NCBI RefSeq assembly: GCF_003634045.1 | Contig: NZ_RBIM01000001.1 | Location: 124,001 to 188,000 of the forward strand | Direction of reading: 5' to 3' | DNA length: 64,000 nt | Source: Maricaulis maris | Lineage (GTDB): Bacteria > Pseudomonadota > Alphaproteobacteria > Caulobacterales > Maricaulaceae | Shown: positions 9,117 through 18,207 of the stretch, piece by piece | How positions within the stretch are numbered: position 1 is the first letter of the stretch | How the letters are laid out: each line of letters opens with the position of its first letter | Translations under genes and position numbers: made by a program | The notes under the pieces: model-generated | The model's input: only the letters and a program-made list of their open reading frames with translations | Databases searched by the model: none | What the model was told of the DNA's origin: nothing

Positions 9117-9833
9117 TCAGGACAGTCCGATCTGCAGCGCAATCCGCACAAGCCGGGCGCTCGAGCGGACGGCCAGCTTGTCCATGATGTTCTCGCGATG
9201 CTTGCGGACCGTGGCCCGGGCAATGCCGAGGCGCGCCGCGATTTCCGTCAGACCGGCACCGCGGCCGATTTGTCGCAGGACGTCGCGCTCGCGCCGGGTC
9301 AGCTGGCCGATCCGACCGAGACCGGGCGGGGTGAGGTCCGGGTCGATATCCGGGCTTTCGGGACCGGTCGCTGTGCCAGCGGTCGGGTTCGCATCAAGGA
9401 CGTCGCGCACAACCGAGATCAATTGCTCGACCGGATCCTGCTTGTGATAAAAATGGCCTGTATGGTCCTGCAGGCGTTGGCGTTCGTCCGCATCGAGCGG
9501 TGAGCCGGTCATCAGGATGCAGGGCAGGGACGGGGTGGCGGATCGCAGCGTGGCGACGGCGTCCAGTCCGGATTCGCCCGCCAGTCCGACATCGATGATG
9601 GCAAAGCTCAGCGCGTCAAACGCCTGGTCGTCGGCCAGTCCGGCGAGGCTTGATCGTGACAGGACATGGTCGACCAGCCCTTGATCCCGCAGAAGTCTGG
9701 CCATCCCGTCGATCACGATCTGGTGGTCGTCGAGGATCAGCGCGGTGATGCCGGTCTCTGACAGCACGGTGCGGCCCTGCATCGCAGGGGCCTTGTCGGA
9801 CGGGGATTGTGCTGGCGTCATGACTTCCATCAC
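9117..9833 (-). CDS. NarL/FixJ-type response regulator (REC + LuxR HTH)
   Basis: A 238-residue regulator. The receiver domain spans about 29-145, with the acidic pair D-D at 35-36, a probable phosphoacceptor Asp81 (F-A-I-I-D-V) and T-G near 108. The LuxR-type HTH covers about 175-236 (T-R-R-E-R-D-V-L and I-A-x-x-L-G-I-A-R-A-T-V-R-K-H). It is divergent from a histidine kinase, with 62 bases between the start codons, so the two probably form a pair that shares a control region. The expected receiver lysine appears as H-K-Q near 131. Target genes are unknown. Confidence 0.85.
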   Translation of the reverse strand: MMEVMTPAQSPSDKAPAMQGRTVLSETGITALILDDHQIVIDGMARLLRDQGLVDHVLSRSSLAGLADDQAFDALSFAIIDVGLAGESGLDAVATLRSATPSLPCILMTGSPLDADERQRLQDHTGHFYHKQDPVEQLISVVRDVLDANPTAGTATGPESPDIDPDLTPPGLGRIGQLTRRERDVLRQIGRGAGLTEIAARLGIARATVRKHRENIMDKLAVRSSARLVRIALQIGLS

Positions 9834-9895
9834 GGGAACAAAGCAATACTGTGTCGACCCGAACAGTACCCGTACAGATTGCCGGGGGGAAGTAA

Positions 9896-11266
9896 ATGGG
9901 TCTGATCGAGTATCCGAAGATCGACGGTTTGACTGGCGCTTTTGCTGATGACGACCTTGAAGCCGCCTATCGGCGCTCGGTCAGGGCCCAGGCTTTGCAG
10001 CTGGCGGCTTTCATCGTGGTGTCGAGCGGGTTGATCTGGCTGGTGTCGATCTCGCACGAGATGGGACGCATCGCCGAGCATCCGGGCATGAGCCTGTTGA
10101 TCGCGCTGCGCATTCTTCTGGTCGTCAGCAGCGTCGTGGCGGCAGCCTACTGGCTGTGGCGGGTTCCGCGTCGCCCGCACGCCACCGAGGGGCATGTCCT
10201 GACGGCTTGGCTGGCCCTTTACCTGGTTGAGATCGCCGTGGTCTCGACGGTCTATCTCAGTCTGGAAACCACACCGCAGGGCCTCGCCGACCGTTTTCTG
10301 GCGACATCTTTCTGGGTCACGCTGACTTTTGGCCTGGTCGGTATCGTGACCTTCCACAACGCGCTGCGGGCCCGTCTGTTCGGCGCCGTTTGTGTGGTCT
10401 GGTATTTTTTGCTCCTTGCCGTGTTCCGGCCGGACGATCCGCGCCCCTATCTGATCGGCGGCACCAGCATGCTGGTGACCCTGCTCATCCTGCATTTCAG
10501 CCTGCATCTGCTCGGCGGCGCCGGTCGCCGGAATTTCCACCTCACCCGGGTCTATGCCGATGCGCGCGAGAAGGCCGAAGAAGTCAATTCGGTCCTCTCC
10601 CTCCTGCTCACCACGACCGGCCATGATGCGCGCCAGCCCCTGTTCGCCCTCGATGCCAATGCGCTCGCCCTGGACGGGGCGATCGGGCGCGCCGACCTGC
10701 CGGCCGCCCGCGACCTTGCGGCCCGCCAGCGGGATCTGACACGCCATGTATCGCATATCCTGACCTCGGTGCTGGAATTGTCGCGGGCTGAACGAAACCT
10801 GCCCGGCTGGCGGACGCGTGACGAGGTGGCACTCGCCGCCCTGCTCGATGGCATCCGGGATCGCGTTGCGGCGATGATTCCCTCCGGCGATATCGCTTTG
10901 ACGACCCGGGTCAGCCCGTGCACGGCGAGCACGAGTGCGGCGATGATCGAGCGCATCCTCGTCAACCTTCTCGTCAACGCCATCAATCATGCCGGCGCCA
11001 CACGTGTCCAGCTGATCGCCCGGCCGCGACGGGGCCGGGTCGTGATCCTGGTCATCGACAATGGGCGCGGCCTGTCCGATGTCGCGCTGGACCTCGACAG
11101 CGCCGGTTTCTTCGCAAATCGATTGACGCCGGCCGCCCATAATTCCGGCCATGGCCTCGACCTCGTATTCCGCATGGCGCAACTGGTCGATGCGCCGTTG
11201 CGTATCCGGTCGCGGCCGGGACGCGGCGTCATCGCAAGGCTGGTGCTGCCGATCGCGGCGGGATGA
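9896..11266 (+). CDS. Membrane-bound sensor histidine kinase
   Basis: A 456-residue protein. The first 210 residues form about six hydrophobic segments with no large periplasmic loop. A short coiled region leads to a non-standard H-box T-G-H-D-A-R-Q-P-L (His243). The ATPase domain has an N-box N-L-L-V-N-A-I-N-H near 361, G1 D-N-G-R-G-L near 389 and G2 G-H-G-L-D near 418. A GGGGGGA ribosome site precedes the ATG. It presumably phosphorylates the divergent LuxR-type regulator. The compact membrane sensor could read a membrane or redox state, but nothing in the sequence names a signal. Confidence 0.87.
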   Translation: MGLIEYPKIDGLTGAFADDDLEAAYRRSVRAQALQLAAFIVVSSGLIWLVSISHEMGRIAEHPGMSLLIALRILLVVSSVVAAAYWLWRVPRRPHATEGHVLTAWLALYLVEIAVVSTVYLSLETTPQGLADRFLATSFWVTLTFGLVGIVTFHNALRARLFGAVCVVWYFLLLAVFRPDDPRPYLIGGTSMLVTLLILHFSLHLLGGAGRRNFHLTRVYADAREKAEEVNSVLSLLLTTTGHDARQPLFALDANALALDGAIGRADLPAARDLAARQRDLTRHVSHILTSVLELSRAERNLPGWRTRDEVALAALLDGIRDRVAAMIPSGDIALTTRVSPCTASTSAAMIERILVNLLVNAINHAGATRVQLIARPRRGRVVILVIDNGRGLSDVALDLDSAGFFANRLTPAAHNSGHGLDLVFRMAQLVDAPLRIRSRPGRGVIARLVLPIAAG

Positions 11267-11363
11267 GTTGAACGCGTCGAAAATACGACGATCGCCGTAT
11301 TCCGCGCATTGCCCCGACATGGTGAATCTCCGGCCAAGCCAAGCGCGAGACCGGGGGGCGGGG

Positions 11364-11672
11364 ATGAGATGGTTGCAGTGGATATCAAACCGGTTGGCGC
11401 GACAGCGCCGGGCGGGCGACCTCGCCCTTTACCCTGACGGATTGCGGATCGTCGATAATGGTCGGGCGGTTGCTGCGTTCGGCGACAAATGGGCCGATGT
11501 CAGGTCCACGCTTGCCACCAATGGCGCCAGCATACCGCCACCCCCATTCCCGATCGGCCACCCCCGACGGGAGATTGAACGGCTCGGGCAATTGCTCGGT
11601 GAGACGCGCCTGAGCGCCAGCGGCCGGATGGTTCAAACCGGTCTGCCGGACCGCGTCGACGCCGAGGGCTAG
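11364..11672 (+). CDS. Small protein of unknown function (possible)
   Basis: A 102-codon frame starting at ATG 11364, after a G-rich stretch that could act as a ribosome site. Third-codon positions are mostly G or C, as in real genes of this window. The frame on the opposite strand (11385-11888) is longer but reads less like protein. The product starts with a basic segment and contains the run IPPPPFP. No family is recognised and there is no signal peptide. It lies 97 bases after the histidine kinase. Confidence 0.4.
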   Translation: MRWLQWISNRLARQRRAGDLALYPDGLRIVDNGRAVAAFGDKWADVRSTLATNGASIPPPPFPIGHPRREIERLGQLLGETRLSASGRMVQTGLPDRVDAEG

Positions 11673-11960
11673 TCCGACAGGTTTGGCGCGTGGGTCCTCA
11701 CCCAATTCCCGCGTGTCATTCTCCACCGGTGCTCGGTCGAGAGTCCTGGTGAGGAGCGGCCGGCGCCGGATGGCGTCGGCCGTCTCTGCCCGTCGGGGAA
11801 GGCTCCGACCGATCCGGATCAGTTCTTCGGCATTGCCTGGTCGGCGGCGGAATGTGGGCCTTTGCAGCCGTGACGAGATTGCCGACACGCCTGTCCGGCG
11901 GGCTCGACCGGTGTGTCTTGCCTCTGCACTCTACGGTGTCCGGAATGCCTGAGACTTGGA
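11673..11960. other. Intergenic stretch with no supported gene
   Basis: These 288 bases between the small ORF and tRNA-Val hold only short open frames that look like chance readings of GC-rich DNA. No terminator or promoter motif stands out. Confidence 0.4.
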
Positions 11961-12035
11961 TGGTGGGCGATACTGGGATTGAACCAGTGACCCCTTCGAT
12001 GTCAACGAAGTGCTCTCCCGCTGAGCTAATCGCCC
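11961..12035 (-). tRNA. tRNA-Val(GAC)
   Basis: Read on the minus strand, the 75-base sequence folds into a full cloverleaf. The acceptor stem is GGGCGAT/ATCGCCC, and the D arm carries GCTC...GAGC. The anticodon stem is CTTCG/CGAAG with loop TTGACAT (anticodon GAC). The T arm has the GGTTCAATCC loop region, and CCA is encoded at the 3' end. GAC reads valine codons GUC/GUU. Confidence 0.96.
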
Positions 12036-12356
12036 ATCCGTCTCAAGAGAGCCGGGGTTCTAACCTCAGCTTCCGCGGAGTGCAAGCCGTCTGTCGCACC
12101 CGGTTGCACACGGGTCGCAGGCGACGGTGTCTGAAGCGTGACGGTGCGGGTCACGCTTTCTGTCCACGGCATGTCCGGCACCTGAATGGGCTATGACTTT
12201 TTTGCAACAATTGAGACGGAAATGCGGCGGCGCGGTGAGTCTTGCTTTCATCGTCCATCGGCCTTCGACATAGTCCCGGCAGGTAGGGTTTAACCCAACC
12301 ATCCCGAGTTCTGCGCCAAAGTGGATCCGGGTGACACGTAACAAAGGGGTACAATC
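12036..12356. other. Leader and promoter region of the large TonB receptor
   Basis: A 321-base gap between the divergent tRNA-Val and the receptor gene. It contains a perfect 8-bp hairpin (12135-12157) followed by TTCTGT, and an AT-rich patch at about 12197-12225 (TTTTTTGCAACAATTG) that is the most promoter-like element. An AAAGGGG ribosome site lies just ahead of the GTG at 12357. The open frame across it on the minus strand is antisense to the receptor and is not accepted as a gene. Confidence 0.45.
12135..12157 (+). terminator. Hairpin followed by a short T-rich tail
   Basis: The arms AGCGTGAC and GTCACGCT are perfectly complementary around a 7-base loop, and TTCTGT follows. It resembles a weak intrinsic terminator for any plus-strand transcript reaching this point; it may instead be a leader element of the receptor gene. 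Confidence 0.35.
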
Positions 12357-15300
12357 GTGAGCAATATTTGGGATCGGGAGCGTCTTCTGCGCTCCACCAT
12401 GCTTGCTGGTTTTGCTGTCGCAGGTCTGGCGATGTCGCCGGCCTACGCACAGGAAGTCCAGCAGGTTCCTGACGCAGTTGAGGAAGAAGAAGAAGACAGC
12501 GCGGACGACCGCATTGTCGTCACCGGTTCGCGTATTGCGCGTAACACTTTCTCCAGCCCGTCGCCGCTGCAGGTCATCAATGCCGACACCGCGCGCGACG
12601 CGGGTCTGATCGATGCTGCTTCCATCGTCCAGCGCACCTCGGTGGCTGCTGGTACGCAGTTCGACAACACCTTCACCGGCCAGGTCACGGACTCCGGTCC
12701 GGGTGCATCGACGGTCAGCCTTCGTGGTCTTGACGCCGAGCGTACGCTTATCCTGTTCAACGGTCGTCGTGTTGGTCCGGCCGGTGTGCGTGGCGCGCCG
12801 ACCCGTCCCGACCTGAACCTCATTCCGTCGGGCATTGTCGAGCGTTATGACATCCTGACCGATGGCGCTTCCTCGGTTTATGGTTCGGACGCCGTTGCCG
12901 GCGTGATCAACGTGATCACCCGCACCGAGTTTGACGGCATCGAAATCGACACCTTCTTCTCGCATCCGGAAGACGGTGGCGGTGAAGAGCGCCAGATCTC
13001 CATCGTGACCGGTGTCAGCAATTCCAGCGGCTATATCGGCTTCGGTTTCGAATACTACAATCGCGACAATGTGCGTCGCGGCGAGCGCAAGTTCACCGCC
13101 CTCTGCACGCGTGACGTCGAAGTCAATCCTGACACGGGCACGATCCGCGAAATCTGCGAAAACAATGCCTTCGGCAACATGTTCCTGGACCCCTATCAGG
13201 TGTTCTTCGGTACGGTTGATGATCCGGGCCTTGGCGCCGACTTCGGTATTCTTGCCTTTGATTTCGACAATGGCTCCGGCTTCCAGGTCTATCCGACCAA
13301 CTCGCAGCCGGGTGGCCCGGGCGATGACCTCGGTTCGCGTTGGTTGTATGACCCGCGTTACAACAACAATGCAGGCCAGGGCGCCTTCGACCTTGCCCAG
13401 GGCACGCAGCGCTATTCATTCTTCACGAATGGCGAATACTCGCTGGACATGCTCGGCGATGCGGACTTCTACTTTGAAGCCCTGCATTCCGGTCGTACCC
13501 AGGAAATCTATGCCGGCCGTAACCAGATCTTCCCGGCCGTCCAGTGTGACAACCCGTTCCTTCAGTCGGATCCGGTGCTTGCAAACGCTGGTTCCTGCCG
13601 TGAACCGTTCCGCAGCATTCTTGAAGGTGCCGGTCTCGGTGGTCTCGTCTGGACGCCGATCATCGACAACACGCTCGGCCCGATCAATGTCGACGTGACC
13701 GCAACGCGCGGCCTCGGCGGCCTGCGTGGCAACCTGGACTTCATCCAGGGCGATCTGGGTGGTGAAAGCTTCGGCATCGGTCTGAACAACTGGACCTATG
13801 ACGTTTTCGCTTCCTATGACCGCAATGTCGGTATCGACACCCAGGAAACGTTGAACGAAGAGCGCGTCGCTGCCGCACTGAACAATGTGACGGACAATGG
13901 CGATGGCACGTTCAGCTGTGAATCGGTCCCGTCGGACCTGTTCGGCTTCATTACCGCTGAAGAATGTGTCCCGCTCGACATCACCGATCCGGACATCTAC
14001 ATCAACGGTCAGCTGCCGGAAGACTTCCTGGCGTATGCCGGTGGCCTCGCTTCGACGCGGACGACCATCCAGCAGTCGATGTTCCAAGCTGCCTTCTCTG
14101 GCGACCTGGCCTATCTGCCGGCTGGTACCGTGCCGGTGGTGTTCGGTTTCGAATACCGCAAGGACGAAATCTACACCGAGAACAGCTATCTGATCACCTC
14201 TGCTTCCGGCACGGGTCGTTCGGAAAGCAACACGGTCGGCAACACCACCACCCGGGAATTCTTCGTTGAGACGGAAATCCCGATCCTGGCTGGCATGCCG
14301 CTCGCTGAAGAACTGTCTGTGACGGCCGCTGCCCGCTATACCGACGAAGAGAACTACGGTTCGCTTTGGACGTATCGTGGTCAGGCCCTGTATCGTCCGG
14401 TTGACTGGGTGACGCTGCGTACCACGGTTGGCACCACCTTCCGGGCGCCGAACCTGCGCGAGCAGTTCCTCGGTGGCCAGACGTCGTTCGCCAGCGCGTT
14501 CTCCGATCCTTGCGTCGCGTCGACCTACGACAATTACACCGATGCCGATGATCAAGCCCGTATCCGTAACAACTGCCTGCTGCAGGGTGCGGATGTGGAC
14601 TCGCTCGGCCTTGGCGGCGCGACCTCGATCGCCGTTGTCTCGGGTGGTTTTGAAGAGCTGAATGCTGAAACGTCTGACTCGCTGTCAGCCGGCTTCATCA
14701 TTGAGCAGCCTTGGTTCGACTCGTTCGACCTCCGTCTTGCGGTCAACTACTTCAAAATCGAAATCCAGGACTCCATTGAGGAGCCGACTGTCGGTCTCAT
14801 CCTCAATTCCTGTATCGTCGAGTCGACCAACCTGAATTCGCCGTTCTGCGAACTCATCGATCGTTCGACCTCGACCGATCCGTCCCGTAACTTCATCAGC
14901 CAGATCAATTCCGGCTTCGTGAATGTGGGCCGGATTGAAACCGATGGTGTTGACCTGAATGTCGGCTTCAATACCGACTTCACGCTCTTCGGTTCGCAGG
15001 CTGACCTGTCGGTCAACAGCGTTGCCACCTATATCGCGTCCAACCGTCGCGATATCTTTGCTGACCAGGATACGGCTCCGATCGAATCCTTCCGCGGCAA
15101 TTACGGCTATCCGCTGTGGCAGGGTAATATGAGCGCCAACCTTGATTGGCGTGATTTCGGCCTGAACTGGTCGGCCCGCTACATCGGTGAATGGCAAGAA
15201 GATGATATCGACGCGGTTCGCGTTGGTCAGTTCATCGACGAAGCCAGCGGTGTTGTCTTCTTCGAGGAAGGCTTCCGTGATGTCGAGGAAGCTGATGCCA

Positions 15301-15497
15301 AGATCTTCCACGACGTGTCTGTCTCCTGGGAGCAGGACACGTGGGAAATCACCGGTGGTATCCGGAACGTCTTCTCTGAATCCCCGCCGATCATTGACAG
15401 CAATGAAGGTGTTCCGAACTCCGCCAACGCGGTGATCGGTATGGGTTACGACGTTTACGGCCGTACCTTCTTCGCTGGCATTTCCAAGCGCTTCTAA
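12357..15497 (+). CDS. Large TonB-dependent outer-membrane receptor
   Basis: A 1046-residue receptor starting at GTG. A signal peptide ends near S-P-A-Y-A-Q, followed by an unusual acidic run of glutamates (about residues 41-46) and a TonB-box region R-I-V-V-T-G-S-R-I. The plug shows T-V-S-L-R-G-L and S-S-V-Y-G-S-D-A-V-A-G-V. The barrel ends in the expected C-terminal phenylalanine (S-K-R-F). Length and the GSRI-type box match the large receptors of Caulobacterales and Sphingomonadales that import sugars or peptides. Its codons favour CGT for arginine and pyrimidine-ending choices more than its neighbours, as in highly expressed genes. The S9 peptidase downstream suggests peptide uptake (inference). 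Confidence 0.93.
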   Translation: MSNIWDRERLLRSTMLAGFAVAGLAMSPAYAQEVQQVPDAVEEEEEDSADDRIVVTGSRIARNTFSSPSPLQVINADTARDAGLIDAASIVQRTSVAAGTQFDNTFTGQVTDSGPGASTVSLRGLDAERTLILFNGRRVGPAGVRGAPTRPDLNLIPSGIVERYDILTDGASSVYGSDAVAGVINVITRTEFDGIEIDTFFSHPEDGGGEERQISIVTGVSNSSGYIGFGFEYYNRDNVRRGERKFTALCTRDVEVNPDTGTIREICENNAFGNMFLDPYQVFFGTVDDPGLGADFGILAFDFDNGSGFQVYPTNSQPGGPGDDLGSRWLYDPRYNNNAGQGAFDLAQGTQRYSFFTNGEYSLDMLGDADFYFEALHSGRTQEIYAGRNQIFPAVQCDNPFLQSDPVLANAGSCREPFRSILEGAGLGGLVWTPIIDNTLGPINVDVTATRGLGGLRGNLDFIQGDLGGESFGIGLNNWTYDVFASYDRNVGIDTQETLNEERVAAALNNVTDNGDGTFSCESVPSDLFGFITAEECVPLDITDPDIYINGQLPEDFLAYAGGLASTRTTIQQSMFQAAFSGDLAYLPAGTVPVVFGFEYRKDEIYTENSYLITSASGTGRSESNTVGNTTTREFFVETEIPILAGMPLAEELSVTAAARYTDEENYGSLWTYRGQALYRPVDWVTLRTTVGTTFRAPNLREQFLGGQTSFASAFSDPCVASTYDNYTDADDQARIRNNCLLQGADVDSLGLGGATSIAVVSGGFEELNAETSDSLSAGFIIEQPWFDSFDLRLAVNYFKIEIQDSIEEPTVGLILNSCIVESTNLNSPFCELIDRSTSTDPSRNFISQINSGFVNVGRIETDGVDLNVGFNTDFTLFGSQADLSVNSVATYIASNRRDIFADQDTAPIESFRGNYGYPLWQGNMSANLDWRDFGLNWSARYIGEWQEDDIDAVRVGQFIDEASGVVFFEEGFRDVEEADAKIFHDVSVSWEQDTWEITGGIRNVFSESPPIIDSNEGVPNSANAVIGMGYDVYGRTFFAGISKRF

Positions 15498-15507
15498 GCA
15501 CTTGAAT

Positions 15508-15535
15508 GATCACCTGCGGCTTGCCGCAGGTGATC
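15508..15535 (+). terminator. Perfect 12-bp hairpin after the TonB receptor
   Basis: GATCACCTGCGG and CCGCAGGTGATC form a perfect 12-bp stem with a 4-base loop, eleven bases after the receptor stop. No strong T run follows, so it may act with the next hairpin or stabilise the 3' end of the transcript. Confidence 0.6.
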
Positions 15536-15550
15536 CCGGCTTTAGTGGAC

Positions 15551-15574
15551 GGCGCCGTGGGTAACCACGGCGCC
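15551..15574 (+). terminator. Second perfect hairpin in tandem
   Basis: GGCGCCGTGG and CCACGGCGCC form a perfect 10-bp stem around GTAA, followed by GTTTGCG. Together with the hairpin 16 bases upstream it forms a tandem 3' structure between the receptor and the peptidase. Confidence 0.55.
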
Positions 15575-15651
15575 GTTTGCGCTCAGGCTGGTGGCGTCAC
15601 GCGACCGTGGGTCACCTTCACAATCACCGCATAGCCATACGGGGAGTAACT

Positions 15652-17646
15652 ATGCGTTACGTAATCACGGTTTTCCTGGCCGGCCTGACCGCCGCGCTGG
15701 CCAGCTTCGGGGCCACGGTGCAAGCCCAGGACCCGCTTCCGCTTGAAGCTTTTGCAACCCGACCGGTCATGAGCAATGTCGCGCTCTCGCCCGATGGTCG
15801 CTATCTCGCCTATCGCGTGGCCCAGAATCGGACCGGCGACTACTACATCGAAATTCGCGAGACCGACAATCTCGGAGCCGATCCGGTTCGCCTCGGATCC
15901 GAGCGCATGGATATCACCGGCTTTTCCTGGGTCAGCAACGAGCACTTGCGGGTCAGTTTCCTCCAGCAAGTGCGGAACCGCATCGAAGGTCAGAATGCCG
16001 GCGTTTTCCAATCCAAGCAGGCGATTGTTCGCGCTGACGGCCGCGGTCGCTTCCGTGAATTGTTTGATGACGTGCAGCTCTACAGCTCGCTTCCGGATCG
16101 CCCGAACGAAATCCTCATCTACAGCGCGGATGTCAATTATGAGGACATGAACAGCGACGACATCCGCAATAGCGGTCGCTCGATGTCCGCAATTGTTCCG
16201 GACTTTAAAATCCTGAATGTGGACACCATGCGGACGCAGACCTATTTGCGCGGCGTCTCGATGTTGGGTGGTTATCGGCTCGACAATGACGGCAATGTCC
16301 GGATCGCCCAGTCCTTCGATCCTGCCAACCGTCAGTCGGTGTATTGGCACCGCGCGCCAGGCGAAGACAGTGAATGGGTGGAGTTCTTCAGAACGGACAC
16401 CGAGGATCGCAACTCGTCCTTCTCGATCATCGACTTCGATCCGTCCAATCCGAACATGCTGTTCGTATCGGCCAATCGTGGTCAGGACACGGCGAGCATC
16501 TACGAGTTCAACATCCTGACGGCAAGTTTTGGCGAGCGCGTGTTCGGCTATGACATGTTGGACAATGTGCCACATCAGGATATCGACAGCGGCTGGTTCA
16601 GCACCGATCCGGACACGCTTGGCGATCTGATCGGTTTTGTCTTCTATGATGCCGATGGTGAGCGCCAGGTGGCGTTCATCAATCCTGAGGAGCAGGCGCT
16701 GTATCAGCAGTTGCAGGCGACCTTCCCGGGCAAGGAAGTGACCATCTCCAGCCGGTCGCGCGGAAGCGAGATGATGGTGATCCACACCGTCAGCGGCGAC
16801 GATCCCGGCACGTATTACCTGCTTGCCGATGGTCAGCTCCAGGTCATCGGGAACCAACGCCCGACCCTTCCTGCTGATGCCTTGGCCGATGTTGAGTACA
16901 TCGAGTACACCGCGCGTGATGGTCGCCGGATTCCCGGTTATCTGACCGTTCCGCAGGGTGAAGGTCCCTTCCCGCTGATCGTGCTGCCGCATGGCGGTCC
17001 GTGGGTCAATTTCCGCACAACGGGCTTTGACGAGTGGGGCCAGGTTCTGGCGAATAATGGTTACATGGTCCTTGAGCCGCTGTTCCGCGGGACGACAGGT
17101 CACGGCAATGATCACTGGTTGTCGGCTTTCGGCGAATGGGGGGGCGCGATGTCGGATGACATGGATGATGGCGCGCTGTACCTCGTCGACCAGGGCCTGG
17201 TCGATCCGGACCGGATCGCGATGTTCGGCTGGAGCTTTGGCGGCTATTCAGCCTTTGCTGCATCCATTCGGACGCCGCAGATCTATCAGTGCACGATTGC
17301 CGGCGCGGGCGTGGGTGATCCGGTGGAATTCCGGGCGTTCTTCACCCGGAACCGTTTCGGCCGTTCGATGCTGGAAGAGGGATATGCCGGCATGAACACG
17401 ATTGACCGGGCTGCGGACGTCAACGTTCCGATCCTCGTCATCCACGGCGCGCTCGATCAACGGGTTCGGCTCTATCATTCCGAACAATTCGTCGATCAGC
17501 TGGAACGGTTCGGCAAACCGCACCGTTTTGTTGTGTTGGAGGGGGCAGACCACTTCGACAACACGCTGACATTCGACCACCGCATGACGCTCTACAGTGA
17601 GATGCTGGGTTTCCTGGAGAATGATTGCGGTCCGGGCGGTCTCTGA
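15652..17646 (+). CDS. Exported S9 family prolyl-oligopeptidase-type peptidase
   Basis: A 664-residue protein with a signal peptide (cleavage near V-Q-A-Q). An N-terminal beta-propeller-like region begins with the WD/TolB-like S-P-D-G-R-Y-L-A-Y, and a C-terminal alpha/beta hydrolase domain follows. The catalytic triad can be read as Ser528 (G-W-S-F-G-G), Asp602 (A-L-D-Q-R-V) and His634 (G-A-D-H-F). ATG at 15652 follows GGGGAG, and the longer open frame upstream has no ribosome site. It probably cleaves peptides in the periplasm. Its position next to a large TonB receptor suggests a joint role in peptide use, which is inference. Confidence 0.9.
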   Translation: MRYVITVFLAGLTAALASFGATVQAQDPLPLEAFATRPVMSNVALSPDGRYLAYRVAQNRTGDYYIEIRETDNLGADPVRLGSERMDITGFSWVSNEHLRVSFLQQVRNRIEGQNAGVFQSKQAIVRADGRGRFRELFDDVQLYSSLPDRPNEILIYSADVNYEDMNSDDIRNSGRSMSAIVPDFKILNVDTMRTQTYLRGVSMLGGYRLDNDGNVRIAQSFDPANRQSVYWHRAPGEDSEWVEFFRTDTEDRNSSFSIIDFDPSNPNMLFVSANRGQDTASIYEFNILTASFGERVFGYDMLDNVPHQDIDSGWFSTDPDTLGDLIGFVFYDADGERQVAFINPEEQALYQQLQATFPGKEVTISSRSRGSEMMVIHTVSGDDPGTYYLLADGQLQVIGNQRPTLPADALADVEYIEYTARDGRRIPGYLTVPQGEGPFPLIVLPHGGPWVNFRTTGFDEWGQVLANNGYMVLEPLFRGTTGHGNDHWLSAFGEWGGAMSDDMDDGALYLVDQGLVDPDRIAMFGWSFGGYSAFAASIRTPQIYQCTIAGAGVGDPVEFRAFFTRNRFGRSMLEEGYAGMNTIDRAADVNVPILVIHGALDQRVRLYHSEQFVDQLERFGKPHRFVVLEGADHFDNTLTFDHRMTLYSEMLGFLENDCGPGGL

Positions 17647-17670
17647 CCGGACACCCCTGATGGCAATGTG

Positions 17671-17708
17671 AAAGGCCCGCCGGCAATCGCCGGCGGGCCT
17701 TTTCTTTT
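17671..17708 (+). terminator. Rho-independent terminator
   Basis: AAGGCCCGCCGGC and GCCGGCGGGCCTT form a 13-bp GC-rich stem with loop AATC, followed by TTCTTTT. It ends the S9 peptidase transcript. The A-rich base on the other side could let it serve convergent cpdR as well. Confidence 0.9.
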
Positions 17709-17724
17709 CAAGTATCGTGGCCGC

Positions 17725-18090
17725 TCAGGCCGCCATGACGCGGGCCACTTCGTCGACCAGTTCCCGCAGGTGGAACGGTTTGGACAGGACTTTGGCATTC
17801 GTCGGGGCGCCGGACCCCGGGTTCAGCGCCACGGCCGCGAAGCCGGTGATGAACATGATCTTGAGGGCCGGATCGATCTCGGCCGCGCGTCGCGCCAGCT
17901 CGATACCATCCACACCCGGCATGACGATATCCGTCAGCAACAGGTCGAACTGGGCCGGCTGCTCGCCGATCGCATCCAGCCCCTCTTCGCCGTCCGAGCA
18001 GACCAATACCTCATGCCCGGCCCGTTTGAGCGCCTTGGCGAGGAAGTCGCGCATCGAATCGTCGTCTTCCGCGAGAAGTATCTTAGCCAT
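17725..18090 (-). CDS. cpdR: CpdR-type single-domain response regulator
   Basis: A 121-residue receiver with no output domain. It has the acidic pair D-D at 9-10, phosphoacceptor Asp54 (L-L-L-T-D-I-V-M-P), threonine near 82 (I-T-G-F-A-A-V-A-L-N) and Lys104 (L-S-K-P-F). The segments I-M-F-I-T-G-F-A-A-V-A-L-N and K-V-L-S-K-P-F-H-L-R and the terminal Ala-Ala closely match Caulobacter CpdR. Unphosphorylated CpdR there delivers substrates to the ClpXP protease, and CckA-ChpT controls its state. ATG 18090 has GGGTGGGA upstream and is preferred over GTG 18102. It is divergent from the N-formylglutamate amidohydrolase. Confidence 0.9.
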   Translation of the reverse strand: MAKILLAEDDDSMRDFLAKALKRAGHEVLVCSDGEEGLDAIGEQPAQFDLLLTDIVMPGVDGIELARRAAEIDPALKIMFITGFAAVALNPGSGAPTNAKVLSKPFHLRELVDEVARVMAA

Positions 18091-18207
18091 GTGTGTTCCC
18101 ACCCTTGCGAAATCTCAAAGTGAACGCACCCTACAGCCATCTGGTAAAAACGGGCTGAACGCGCTGCGGCGCTTGACCCGCGAGATGCAGCTGACCAATC
18201 TTCGTCA

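Noticed and set aside
9830-11320. 496-codon minus-strand frame
   Set aside because: Antisense to the histidine kinase, whose N, G1 and G2 boxes are clear; the minus frame shows no motif.
12066-12965. 299-codon minus-strand frame across the TonB receptor start
   Set aside because: It is antisense to a clear receptor signal peptide and plug, has no ribosome site and reads as the low-complexity shadow typical of high-GC genes.
13416-14555. 379-codon minus-strand frame
   Set aside because: Antisense shadow inside the TonB receptor; no domain or start signal.
15583-17115. 510-codon minus-strand frame
   Set aside because: Antisense to the S9 peptidase with a complete catalytic triad.
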